64,000 bases of DNA, from positions 29,620 to 93,619 of the forward strand of contig JAAOMT010000426.1 in the NCBI GenBank assembly GCA_016748015.1. The letters run 5' to 3'. Source of the stretch: Geosiphon pyriformis (Eukaryota > Glomeromycota > Glomeromycetes > Archaeosporales > Geosiphonaceae). The translations under genes and the position numbers were made by a program. Below the pieces are notes generated by a model. It ran no database searches. It saw only the letters and a program-made list of their open reading frames with translations, and was not told the origin of the DNA. Shown in pieces: positions 34,739 through 47,932 of this stretch (position 1 is its first letter; each line of letters opens with the position of its first letter).

Positions 34739-35596
34739 TTAGCACGTGATAATGCCGTTATCATTAAGATTCATATGATTGAAATAATATTCCTGTCGTT
34801 CGCAGGTGATTTCTGTTAGAGAGGATGAGATGTTGGATATTTTATTATATTTCTGGGAAATTTGGCTCAGGCAGACCTCCCCATGAATACTTTCTACTTC
34901 TTCAAAATTTGAATTGGTATCAGAATCTAAACTTTGAGCATCGTCAAGCTTTTCAAATAGGAAACTTCTTCTCCCGAATGTACTCGCTGCGCTCGAGCAA
35001 ACAGTTGAAACGTAATCAGATGATGTGATAGTTTTTCCATCAAAGATACTATCATGTACTGAATCAGTGACGCTGGCAGTTGTATCACTTCTGTTTGAGA
35101 AATTCGAATATTGTCGAGAATCGATGATCACCTTTCTTCGTGGTGTGCATGTTTTTGGGTAATAAATATGATTAGGAAGGGGTTCCATTTCTTCAGGTTC
35201 GTCACAAAATGGAATTTCTAAATCTTCGAACGCTCGTATACCTATTGTTGTTGTTGTTGTTGTTGTTTTTGAAGCGGTTTCCTGCTGTTGGATCTCCGTT
35301 TTGGGATAGTTTTCTCGGTTAAATGTTGAACCTTTGAAAATGTGGAAAAGTTCAAAAAAATTCAAAGATCCTTTTCGTTTTTGTGTGTTTGGGATGGGTT
35401 TTCGAGATGATCTTTCCTCATTTTTCATGGTATTTCTTGTAGAATTTACTGGAGAAGAAGTACCAAAGAAAATCTCACTAAAGTATAATGAACCTTCTCG
35501 TTTTACTAGTGCAGGCTTTGGAGTATGGCTATTCATTTTAATATTTTGTTTTGAGGAGTGATTCGAATTCGAAAACCATTTATCTAATAAACCCAT
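34739..35596 (-). CDS. Hypothetical protein with duplicated KRxGSLxFxE(I/L)F motif
   Basis: An intronless 285-residue protein starting MGLLDKWFSN. It is Ser/Thr/Asn-rich and mostly disordered. A short motif occurs twice: VKREGSLYFSEIFF (about residues 31-44) and 'QKRKGSLNFFELFH' (about 72-85). Basic residues followed by GSL and an amphipathic aromatic end resemble a phosphorylation or docking motif. A run of seven Thr (from a GTT/CAA microsatellite) follows at about residue 111. Later parts are Ser/Asp-rich (SVHDSIFDG, DDAQSLDSDTNSNFEEVES). There is no membrane segment or known domain. A regulatory or scaffold role would be a guess. A TATA-like element lies about 150 bases upstream. Confidence 0.75.
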   Translation of the reverse strand: MGLLDKWFSNSNHSSKQNIKMNSHTPKPALVKREGSLYFSEIFFGTSSPVNSTRNTMKNEERSSRKPIPNTQKRKGSLNFFELFHIFKGSTFNRENYPKTEIQQQETASKTTTTTTTIGIRAFEDLEIPFCDEPEEMEPLPNHIYYPKTCTPRRKVIIDSRQYSNFSNRSDTTASVTDSVHDSIFDGKTITSSDYVSTVCSSAASTFGRRSFLFEKLDDAQSLDSDTNSNFEEVESIHGEVCLSQISQKYNKISNISSSLTEITCERQEYYFNHMNLNDNGIITC

Positions 35597-38430
35597 TTTT
35601 ATAAATCAATTTTTCGTCTCGTTTAAAAAAGCAAATTAAAACACTTCGTTTTCAATTAAAAGATTTTGATCTGGGAGTTACTTTCGAAAAACTAAAGTTA
35701 TCTCCAATTTTTCGTTGATAATTTCCAGAGTATTCCCCTCCTCTATATATATGGATATTTTTAATCAACCTGTGCTCATTGTTATGTGATACTTTGAAAT
35801 CTGGAATAGACTCTGGGTACATCAACTCCAAAAATAGGAATCTAAGCTTAGTCTTAAAGAAGACAACCTGCAGGAAAAATGGATATGACATGATTAATAA
35901 TGATTCTAAAAAAAAATTCTTTTATTTTGTTGTTTACACGCAAACATTATTATTATTATTATTATTGTTAAATGAAAAATCATGAATTCATAACCGTTTA
36001 TAGTTGAACATGGGTGAATTAGCAGATCTTTAATTAAGAAGTGGCGGAGTTAGTCAGCATTATCATTTGATCATTATGATTTTATCAGTCTTTGTTCGAC
36101 CAATGTAAATTTGATTGGTGATGTTTATAAAGATGAATTATTTTTAAAGATAAAAATAATAATGTTTTTTCACATTCTAATTATAAATAGGATACTAATT
36201 GGCTGAGTAGTCTTAATTTTACAACATCTAAAATAAAATAGGTTTAAGTCGGCGGAGGGCATAGTTTTATATCGTCTACAATTATTTCTAGAAATAAGGC
36301 CATTTAAGATGAATATGGACATTGTATTTGTTTTGACATCCACTTTTCTCGCAGATCGGTTGAAATTTTCACACTCATTGAAAAGGTGATGTAAGTTTTT
36401 GTGAAGTCCAATTATGGAAGATAATTATCGTCTTTAAATCCTGATGAATGAAGTCAATATTGAATCAATTTAATATATATATTGGTCAAAATTACTTGAA
36501 ATCATCTCTGAGAACATTTTTCCACCAAACAGAAAAGGAAGATTAAATATATGTGCTAGAAGCAAAAAAAGAAGAGCAATTTGTTTTCAAGATGCCTTGT
36601 CAATCGCGTGAGAATTTTTTTAATAACAACAAAAACTTGTTATGCTTAATGTGAGGGAGGGGGGTTTCATGCTGGGAAATTATAGCAAATACCATAAAAC
36701 ACTTAGATTTAAATTCTAAAACTCAAACGTGATACTTGAGTTTAGTCAGCATCAAAAAAACTATTTAATTTTACGATTATTTTAATTATAAGTATAACTA
36801 TAAAAGAAACAGCGAGGCAACAAAGAAAGTTTTGATATTTGAGCAAGGTATTACGTAAAATTAGAAAAATTTTAGAGTTTAAAGAATTTTTTTCAGGACA
36901 ATCCTAATTTAGATCAACAAATATTTCCACTTAAAAACATAAGAAAAAACTAGACATATATGATTTAAAAATCCTTTGATCTCATCTTTGATTTAATATG
37001 TAAAATTTTGTTTGAGAATATTCAAATAGTGGGACAAAAAAGAAACCAATTACAACTGAATTTTTTTCTAGATTATTTTAAAGTAAAAAAAAATATTGGT
37101 CTTGTTTTTTTAAACAACATTTAATAAAAGGAGAGATTCAAAGTGAGATTAAGAAATTATACAAAGAATGACATATGATCGGAAAAACTTGAAGATTTTC
37201 TCGTTAAAAAAATTAGTAAATGTATATGTGTCTCTTTGTGATTTGCGTTTTACATACAACCAATCAAAATGAAGTTGAATAACTATTTTTTCTTTTTTGC
37301 ATCGGATATGATTGTTTTTGACTGCAAGTCTATGCATAAAAAATCCGTTTAAACTGTTATTCCGGATTAGTAAGGTACTTTATAAACAATAAGAGCCTTA
37401 AAAAGGTGCAAACATGATTTCTTTTAACATTAATATTATTTACTTGACAATTTAAAATGAGATTAATAAAGAATTTATTTAGCTTTTAAAATTTTTAATA
37501 TTGACAAAAAAAATATTTAATGGGAGCTCAATTCAACAGGTTGGAAGAAAGTCCCATTTATTGAATGAGAAATTTTTTCCTAATTAATCAAGTACATGCT
37601 TTTTGCATTTATATAATTTAATAATCAACCTTTCGAAATCCGACACTTTTCCGTTGTGAAACGTCTAATTTACATTTCAGAATGGAATATATTAAAATCG
37701 AATTGTTTCGCCCGACACTATAATTTTAAAGAATTAAAATTTAAAGCCTCATTCTCAAAATAGGATTCGTATACAACATTTCAATTTTTGATTATCACGA
37801 ACAAAAACTTTGGGCCTTTATTGGATTTATTTTATATATCGTTGACTAAAATTTAATCTCTCTGGGGTTTGATTTTTATCCACATTATACCTTAAAACCC
37901 TTTCAGATAAAATATTCGAATTTGAAACAGTATTTAATTATAAAAATCATTGGAATGTCTAAAATTAGATTGGCACCTGTTGTTTGGTATTGTTGTGAAG
38001 GTGTGACGTTCCAAATGTAGAAATGGCAATGCACGAAATACGTATATGGCGTGATCGGATAATGGAAAATTGTCCTGAGAACATGAAAATTTTGATTTCG
38101 GGCGAGTCAAATATAAGCTATTTTTTTCAAGGAAATTTTTTCGTTGATCATTTAACTTCATTTATTCTAATCCTTCGGAAATCTCATTTCATCCACTACT
38201 AAAGGAAATTAGAATTACATATTAAAGCCACGCCTTCTTTCAGTTCCATAACAGCTGCTGCAGAAAGTTTATTTAAAGGCTAAGAATATATTTTAAAAGG
38301 AATAAAAGGCACGCAAATGGGCGGTTTCATTATGATTCCAAATCTAAAAACATCAATTTTTAAAGAATACAAAGAAAAATGGCGGTCCTAAGTTTCCTTT
38401 TAATTTTTATGATTTGCCAATAAAAATGTT
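35597..38430. other. Intergenic, mixed composition
   Basis: Contains an (ATT)n run at 35947-35967. A 75-codon - strand frame at 37934-38161 (FPLSDHAIYVFRALPFLHLE) preceded by a cag acceptor-like site looks mildly coding, but I could not extend or identify it. Confidence 0.5.
35743..35752 (-). promoter_or_regulatory. TATA-like element of the 285-residue gene
   Basis: TATATATAG on the - strand, about 147-156 bases before the ATG at 35596. It is a plausible TATA box from sequence and distance; another TATAAAA directly before the ATG is too close. Confidence 0.4.
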
Positions 38431-41400
38431 TTCTTAGTTAATTATTTAAAAAATATAATGTAACTTTAAATCTATTGCAAAAGTTTCTTTTGCTTATTTC
38501 GTCCCATCAATAATAAAATAATGAAAAAATGTGTTATTTTAAATCAACTTATTTTTATTCATAATATTTTAAAATATATACTTATTTAAAAGAAAGCAAA
38601 TTATTTTTTAAAAAATAATAAAACAATAATTCATAAAATTATTTTTAAAAATTCAAATTGGAAATGATCAAAAATAACTGATTTTTAATATATTTCTTTT
38701 CTTTTTAAATATTAATTCTTAAGAAATGGGAATCTTGGTTGCTTGGATATTGTTTATAAAATTAATTAATCAATTCTGTACAGTAGATAAAATTTTAAGT
38801 AGTTTTTAAAAAAAATTTAATAATATTTGATGTATCAATAATAAAGCTTATTCTGAAATTAGCTGAAAATTAAGGTTTTCAACAATTTCATATTTTGTTT
38901 TTTTTGAAATAATAACAGATAAAAATGATTTAACATTTTGAAATGACATTTTAAATATAACCTTTAATAATAAAATATAAAATACCTATTAATCTTGAAA
39001 TTTGTGAAATTTTAATTAATAAGCTATTTAATTAATTTAGTCAATTATTTTTAAGACTCAAACTTCTTAAAATTTAGCTTTCAAAATTTAAATATTACAT
39101 CACATTAATTTCGATTAATCAATTTTTTATATTTGAAATAAAAGTTTTGAAATTATTTATATGATAGTTATAATAAATTATTTTATACAAATTATATTAT
39201 GTGTAAAAACTTTGTTTGATTTTTTTAATAATCATTAATTTATTCTTCAAATATTGTTTTAGAATTTAATTAACCTTTTTTTTTGTAAATGCAAAGCTAT
39301 AATAAATTAGCTCTGGTTTCAAGCAAATTTTAAACTATAATTAAAAAAATTTTATTTAATAAACAATCTATTTTATTGCTTGTTATGAAAATTATTATGT
39401 TGCACATTAAAATGGGATTTGTTTTTAAAACTTTAATTTTTTTAAATTTAATATTCAAAGCATCTTAAAGTATGTAAAACTTTTTTTATATGTTTTAAAT
39501 ATATAAATAATCACAAAATCAAAACTTAATATTATTATTATTACAGATGAAAATAACATGTCAATAAATAAGAAAAAATAAAGTAACTAAAAACAATATA
39601 AATCTAACTAAGAAAAATTTTGAAAAAAATTGAATTAAATATGTAAAATTTTAATTAATATAATTAATTTCAAAAATTACAGTTGTTAATTCTTTTAAAG
39701 TAAAGTAAAGTAAAGAAATATTTTGTAATTGTCAATAAAAAATAACTTAACTGCTATAATTTTATGTTTTTTAAAATATAAATATATTATTCAAACAAAC
39801 CAAAACAAAGTTTTAATTAGCTGGTTAAAACACTTTATTTATCCAACATTAAATAATAAAAAATTTGGTCAATTCAAATAACATATTAATAAATTTATAC
39901 ATTTTATATTTTATAATAAAAACAGTTTTTTAATAAGTTTCAAAATTTATTTTACTTTTAAATTGGCTAAAAATTTTATTAATAATAGTATTTAATTAAT
40001 AGTAGTTAATACAAAAATTAATTTTCTTTAAATACTATTAAAATCAAAACAATTCATTTATTTTTTAATTTTTTGTATAAATTTGATTTTTTATCAAGCT
40101 TATTATTATAAAAATTTAATAAATAAAACAGACTTTTTGGATTAACAACACAATATTATTTTAAGTATATTATAATAAAACTAGCAAATAAATTTTCTAT
40201 TAAGGATATTTTTTAAATTAGTTTTTACATTAATTAAAAACATGTTATTACAAATAAATGTTAAAAAAACCAATTCGGCAGTTTTTTCACTTTTTTATTA
40301 TTATTATTAATTAAAGTTTGATTTAAAATTAGCATAAATTTTTTTTTTGATTTATATTATTAATTAGCACATATTATTGTTTTATATTTAAATACTGATA
40401 ATTTAATACTAAAACTTAATGAGGGATGTGGATTATGAAAGGACATGGGTAGCGTATAATGACCAAATATTGACCGAATATAGGATGCACGATTTTTGAG
40501 CCAGGGCTATTTTGGCAAGCAGAACGACAAGAGATAATTCAAAAAATCCTTTAAATAAAGCTTTTTTTTTCAAAAAACATATCTTATAATAAAGCAGTAT
40601 TTTTTATAATCTAAAAAACTTAAAAATATTTTTTGCTTTAAAATATTGAAATTATCAAAAGTTAACATCTATTTTACTATAAATTAATAATTTTGATGTT
40701 AATTAACTACCAACTTTAAAGAAATTGGTTTGGTTTTACTTATATTTTAAAAAACCTTTTTAATTATTTCACAATATTTTTTCCATTTTTTATTTACATT
40801 ATTTAAACTTTTGTACAAAAATTATAACTTTTTAAAAGCTTTATAAATAGCTTAAACTAATTGTAACTTTTTAAAAGATGGTTTTAAAACAAATTAATCT
40901 TAGTTACTTTTTTATTAAAACAAATCTTTTTTTGACTATTTTTCTAACACAAAAAAAACAATATTAATATACAACAAAAAAACAGCTTATAAATAAAAGA
41001 TTTTTGTTATTAGAAAAATGATGTTTGGTTTTTAGAAATGTTAATTTCTGGTTATACTTTTTCTAATATTTATTATCTAAAAACCAGTTTTGTGAATTAA
41101 TTACCTGGCAATTAATATTTTTTTAATATTTTTTAGATTAATACATTTTAATTGTGTTTTTTAAAGCTGTTCTGGAAAATATTTCCAAAATATTGTAAAT
41201 TATAAATGTTTGTTTTGTGCATTTTGTTTTTGATTATGTAAGCAAAATTTTCTTTTTTAATAAAATTAATAAATTCAAAAGATAAATAAACAATTAATAA
41301 CTTGTAAATAATCATGAATAAAAATTATTTGTTCAAATTATTAAGTTTTTTTTGAAGTTATTTAACAGAAATTATTAATTAATTAATATTAATTTAATCT

Positions 41401-42250
41401 TAAAAATTAGCCATATTAATTAAAACATTTAAACAGTATTAATTTATAAAATAATAATTATAATAACATAATATAAACAAAAATATAAAATTCTACACAA
41501 TTGAACATAATTATATACAATTACAAAGAAATTGGTTTTCTAAAAAGCAAAAAACGCTTGTTAAAAATCAATAACCCAATAATATAAAATTTGTTTACAC
41601 TTGAGTTAAAAAAGACTTATTTTTATATAATCACAAATACACATTAATAGAATAATTTTTAGCTTAAGAAAAGATATTAATTTTTTCAGATCAATCATCC
41701 AATATAATTATTTATTTATTAACAATTAGCAATTAGCTTAAAATAATCTTATCTAAAATAAAATTACATTTATTCAAAATTAAAAATTATTAATACAATT
41801 ATTATTAAAATATTAGACCATTTTTTTTACTTTCGGTCAATATTTATAGTTGGCTTTAAAATCTAGATAAATTTAATAATCCGGATAAATAATTCTTGAT
41901 TAAAATAATTTTAAAGTTATTAATTATTTTGTTTAAGTTTTAAATTTACTAATTTGTTATAAAGAGAAAACTATTCACATAATAAAAACAAAAATCGATT
42001 ATTCAAATATTTGAAAATTTGCAATATTAAAAAAAGATATTACAGATAGTTTCAAAAAAACAAACAGAATTATCATACCAATTTTAATAAAGGAATAATA
42101 CAGATTAATAATAATATTATCCATATTATTAAAGAAATTATTTGATTTATTGTCAGTAAATAACTTATAAGATTGACTTTTACCTATTATTATTTAACTA
42201 TTATTATGAATAATCTCAAGAAACTTGGACTCAGAATCCTAAGCAATCCC
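38431..42250. other. AT desert
   Basis: About 3.8 kb composed nearly only of A and T, without coding frames, broken only by a small G+C-richer island at 40418-40550. A TAAAG pentamer run lies at 39697-39717. Confidence 0.7.
40418..40550 (+). other. G+C-richer island inside the AT desert
   Basis: About 130 bp of ordinary composition. On the + strand it reads RDVDYERTWVAYNDQILTEY then RMHDF, a stop, and ARAILASRTTRDN, which looks like protein interrupted once. I cannot identify it. It could be a relic of an inserted gene or element. Confidence 0.35.
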
Positions 42251-43676
42251 AAGAAAATGCTTTTTTCTAAGATTACAAATAAGTTAGTTGCTTCAAAAGT
42301 TGGTTGTTGCTTTTTTCTGATTATTTAAAAAATAGTAGTATAAATAACTTAGAAGAACAATAGCTTTGTTATTGTTTTGTTGTTAAAGACATTTTTAAAA
42401 GATAAATTTGATTGTAAATTGAAAAGGCTAATTCTTCACTAAAAAGTAATATTTTCCAAAACTAAAATTTATTGACCTTTTGCTGTAAAACATATTTTTC
42501 CTTATGACATTGTCAAAAATTACTGTTGAAATAAGGAATCGCTTTTAATGCATGATCCGATTTTTTTATCACCGAAAATTATGAAAATCGAAAGTTAAAA
42601 CGCATTAAAAGTTTCTATCAACAATCTTAACTTCTCTTTTGACCTTAAGATGAAATTCTTACAATCACTTACAAACAGTTTTAGGGACTGACAAACCGGT
42701 AATGCAATATATAATTTTTGATCAAGCTTGTCCGAGTTTATTCAGGTAGCCTTATTGAAATTTTAAAGAATATCGAGTAATGTGAGCTGAATTATTTAGC
42801 ACCTGTTCATTTAAATGAATTTTAAAATAATAAAATTAGACTGGAAACCAAAAATCGGGGTAGATTTTCATTTGGAATCTATGAATTTTTATAAATTGGC
42901 TTTAACATAATAAAAAATTTAAGATATTATTCTAATCAAATTTTCATCTTTCGAATAAAAAATTTTTTTTCTCATTATTTCAATAGGAATAAAAGATGTC
43001 CAATTTTATTATATCGAAAAAAAGCACAAATACCATGTAAATAAATATAAACTGAAAAAAGTAAATTTTTGTTTCTTTCCTATCATACTCTTTTTAAATA
43101 TTTTACGGTTTCCCAACTAATGAAAGATTACATTTTTTTGGTTTAACTTTAAAACCAACTATTATTCAAGCTTCCGGCTTCCTTACTATTCTCTAATTCC
43201 TCCAAAATAAATTCTTTCCTTCGAAAATCTTTGTATTTAACCTCAAGCTATGAATTAACCCTTGCTTTAATATAAAAATCAAGGATCTCTCCTCAAAGAC
43301 ATTGTTTTGAATAGCTCATGTTTTTATCGCGTCATTCAAGCAGTTAAAATTCCATACCCAATCTTTAAATAGAAATTGAAAAATAAATAGAGCCTGATTT
43401 GAATTTTTAGTGTAAAGAATTTTAGGTTCAGCACGAAGTAAAAATTCCAGTCTCTCTAAATAGGCTTACCAAAAAATCTCAAGTTTAAAATCTGAAGCCA
43501 TATCTAATCCTTATCGGCGGCTCTGATTCTAAAAAAAACTAGCTACTTTGATTCACAAAATTAAAAAGTTTCAGTTTATTGAAATTACAAAAGTTTAGGC
43601 TTGAGAAATTTAAAGTAGTCTAATTTTGATCACTATAAAACTAACATCTGAAGGTTTGCCAAATGTAAAAAAGTCT
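42251..43676. other. Intergenic, no gene seen
   Basis: Moderately AT-rich spacer. I see no frame or repeat that I can support. Confidence 0.5.
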
Positions 43677-44790
43677 TTAACTGGATGAATAATCTGAAAT
43701 ATAAACAGGATTTTCAGGTGTCGTGCATTTGGTATGTAAAGTACTTCCTTCACCCTGTAAATCAGCCAATCGTGCAAAATCTGCTGGAGTAAAATCGTCA
43801 GTAGTGCCACCAACTAATGATGCATCTTTTCTTTTCACTTCTTGATATCGACCATACTTTCCCTTTGAAATAAAGTCTTTCCGTTGAACAAAACCATCTC
43901 GATCCCAGACCACCCAAAAATAAACACCTGGATCGGAGATAGGAACTACTATTAGAGCACTGGATGAAGAGCACTTGGGAGGTTGGTTATCCAATGGTAA
44001 GCAGGAAATATTTAGTCCATGTGGTTGAAAATCTTCCACCCCAATAACTGTTAGAGCATGAGAAATTTCTCTTAAATTAGTTTCTAAATCAAATTAGAAA
44101 AAAATATAATTTAAAAACATTTACCATTTGAGGGGCGAAAAATATCTCTTTGTTTCAATTGACCAGCTGAAGAATCTTGTACACTGATATATCCGTATCC
44201 TTCTCCGAAATTCCAGGGGAATTCACTGAGATCTTTCTGGTTTGGTCGTTTGAAAATATATTCTTTAGTTTTAGAGTTCTTGGTTGTGAGAGGCCCAAGA
44301 AGAGCTAGGGCAGGGTAAAAATTTTCATATTCTGAAATTCAAAAAGAAAAGTATTAAGCTATATTGTTCTTCAATATTAAAAATCAAGAAAGCTTTTATC
44401 TTTTTCTAATTTAATACCCTTGCAAGCTGGAACTTGAAGATATCCTGTAAAAATCATTTCAGCATTATCAGTTTTATTATATTTGAACACATCATAATCA
44501 TTTACCCCATTCAACAGAATATTGACTACATAAGCTGCATATGGTCTTAAAGTTACGTTTTGACCTTTGACTGCAGTTTGTCGTTTTATGTCAAAAGGAT
44601 TGCTAAACGAAAAATCTTCAAGACTTTTATCGTATGTAGCATAAGATTTTGGAATTTGATTCCAATTATATGCTCGCAAACGTTCAGGTTCATAAAATGG
44701 CAAATGTGCGAAACAGATTGTTGGCAGAAGTATTAAGAATGAGAATAAAGTTAGCGTTGCTGAAAAACAAAATTTTGAGAACATTTTCAT
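43677..44790 (-). CDS. Secreted protein of unknown function, 3 exons
   Basis: Exons 44790-44418, 44331-44125 and 44083-43677 join in phase (both junctions phase 1) to 328 residues. A clear signal peptide comes first (ATLTLFSFLILLPTICFA, cut near residue 28), so the protein is exported. The mature part has N-linked sequons and a jelly-roll-like, aromatic-rich pattern: DVFKYN (compare DVDvYtF), FTGYLQVPACK/EYENFYPALALLGPL, GEGYGYISVQDS, RDIFRPSN, SDPGVYFWVVWDRDG. This order recalls a bacterial secreted family with DVDVYTF, VPAC-Y-x-F-xP-x-x-A-x-x-GP and PG-x-Y-x-x-V-x-W words; I cannot name it and the likeness is from memory. There is no membrane segment besides the signal and no GPI tail. Its presence with introns argues for a functional fungal gene. 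Confidence 0.75.
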
Positions 44791-47700
44791 TTTTGACTAT
44801 GTTTTTTAGAAGAGTTTTTTTCCTTATTATCTAAAGCTCATACTTAAGCTTTTTCTTGTATTATTATTTCCTCAGTAAAATCTAGATCGCAAACTTTTAC
44901 GCCTTGTTTTTAGCACGCACACCATTGTATGGAGATAGGGGATGTCAATTGAGAAAGTTTTTACCTATCAAAGATCCATAGGCATGAAAAATAAATCCAA
45001 ACTTCCTTGATATTTTTTTGGAAAAAAGTTTTACCCACACATCGAAACGCGTTGTTTAGAAATTTCCTTCATCTTATTGACCATATTTTGCCTACTCCAA
45101 ACCTTTGGAGGAATACAGAGATAAATTTTTCTTTGACATCTTCCAAACAACTCTAGACCTTATCAAAAAGTGTTGTTAAATTGTAAATATTTGTGTAGAT
45201 AAAATTATAATGTTGTTTAACTACATTAAGTACCTTAATAATATGTTATAAAACAATGTTAAAAAACATAATATTAAAATAAATAAATCTGCTTACAAAT
45301 AAACATCAACAATATTTTTAAAATGCTAAATGATATATTGTTTATGAAAAATCTTTATATCTTATTTGCTGTTTTCTTGGTTTGAAATTTTACTATTAAT
45401 GTTAATTTAGCTATAATATTTAAGATAAAACTTAATCAAACAATAGTCATATTTTTATAATTGGAGATCGTTATATTTTATACATAAATATTTAATTTTA
45501 ATCATTTTAATGATGTATTAGCTACGATGTTATATATTTTGCCACTTTATTTTTAGAATTAGTTATTATTTCAATTATTAACTTGATTATTAACTTAACT
45601 AAATTATTAATCTAGTCATTAATTTAGTTATTTATGCTTTTTATTTATTATATAAATAAAACTTTCCAAAGTATAAGGAAGATATCTGAATACATTTTAA
45701 CATTTTTTTATTTTAAGATTATCAAAAAAAATTTTCTTAATTTGTATTATACTTAATAAAATATTTTGATTTTAACGATTTTCTATTCAATTTTTAAAAA
45801 TGAATTTTATTTTCATTTTTATTATTTTATTTACTTCATTTCTCAAATCCGATATCTTAGGACTTTTGTTTTAGTAAATTATTTACTAAATGTATACACT
45901 TTTTGAAGCCAGTCAGTAAAAATGGAAAACTTAATTTTGCAGAAAAGCAGGCTTGTTAAATTTAATCTTTGAATATATTTTTTCTAGGATTTGTTTTTTT
46001 TAATAAATTGATTAAAAAATAAAATTCAGATCTTTCGAAATAAATATTCAACTATTCAATTAAACATTGTCTATTAATAAAAATATAAACCCAAAAATTC
46101 AATGCTAAAAATATTCTTTTTTAATGCTTAAAAATAGCAAAATATAACAGATAAATATAAATTCAAAAAATGAATACTAAAAGCTTTTCATCAATTTTTT
46201 TGAATCAAAGCCCTTGAGTCAAAATTTTGAATATTCAATAAAATAAGCAATAAAAGATTTATAGAGTTATTAAAGTAATTAATCATTGTATTTAGTCAGA
46301 ATAATTTTTTCCCTACTAAATTTATATTCAGCACAATATTTAATTTATTTATTAAACAATCCAATCTAAATTTAACATTACGCTTTCATAAATTTAGCAT
46401 AAAATAAACTTTCCTGATTTATTATCATTATTATCATTATTATTATTATTATTAATTAATAATGATTTAAACCATAAAATTTGAAATATAATATTTAATT
46501 ATAATTACTTGAATAATTATTAATAAAACTTTTACTAATTAATATGGTCCAAAAATAAGTTAATAATAATAATAATATAAAATAAAGTCAAGTTTTTGAC
46601 CTATTCTTAATTATTTTAATTAAACTACATAAATATTCTAAGAGAATACCATTATTAAATTAAATAATAAGCATATTTTGATTTTAGATTATGATTATAT
46701 ATTTAAAATAAATACTGGGACAGTTTACTTGAAAAATAATAAATTATTAATTTAATCAAACAATTGAAATGAAATAAATTTTTGAAGAGTAAACTAAAAT
46801 TGGTGTTAAGAACTATAAATTTGAATAACAAAGCTTAATTTTTATGATTGCAAACTATCTTCTTAAGACAACTAAAAAATATTTAATAGTTATTTTCTAA
46901 ACCGATTTATAAGCTTTTGTGCAAATTTTAAACTTCAAAATGTAAAATGATGACTTTTTTTCTAAGCACAATTATTTTTAAAAAAAATTATCTGTTTTCA
47001 AAATACGTCAGGGAGAAAAAGGCTCTGATAAAAAACTTTTTTTTCAAATCAAACTTGAGCATATCAAGTTATTAAAGTGAAAAGTGTATGAAATCAATTT
47101 TATTTTCTGTTTGTCTTTTTTCATCAATTTGTCGAACTAAAGAGAGTGACTTCTGAAAATTTTTCAGTAAAAAATCCTCATTTCATTGTACAAAGATTTT
47201 TGTTTATGCCTATATCTTATCAACCATACAAATTCTCAATAATTTCCAAATTCATAACATGTGGTAAGTAAGTAAATTTTTGTGTTTCATACTTACAATT
47301 ATCTCAAGTGAGGCTTTGAGAAGAGTGAAAGACCCAGTTTGAAAAGCTTTCGATTCTTACGATTTCAATAGAATTTTATTTGTTTTTCAAATCGAGCATT
47401 GGTCACTTTTTTCAATGGACACGGATATATCGTGTGAATTTTATTTAATGGGATAGAAAATATTCCGGGAAATAGCAAAAAATTTATTTCATGTGCGGAG
47501 AAGCAAGTTTCAATGTTAATAAGATTAGAAGAGAAACTGTTTATATTTAAAATGGTTCATTTGTTTCTCGGAAAAATGGTGAAACTATAAATTAGAAAAC
47601 ATTACTTTTTATTTGATAATATCGTTCGCTATTAATATTTTTGAAGCGAAAATTTACATGGTTAAAACAAAAATTGTCGAAGAAAGATTTTAATAAATTG

Positions 47701-47932
47701 TAATTGAGAAAAATAGTGCCCAAAGAAGAAATAGATAAAATTGATATTTGTCAAAATAAAAAGATCCAGATATGAATTTACTAAATTTCATGACTATATG
47801 ATAATTCGCTAAAATTAAATTCATTTCAAATCGCTTACTATGCTGCGGGTATCATATCAAGTCCAACTGACTGAGGCCCCAAGTCATATCATTCTTTAAA
47901 TTATACTTCATAGTCATTTATGTCTATGTATA
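44791..47932. other. Intergenic with AT desert
   Basis: 45180-47000 is extremely AT-rich with an interrupted TTA run near 46424-46455. The rest (47000-47900) is ordinary intergenic sequence without a gene I can support. Confidence 0.6.
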
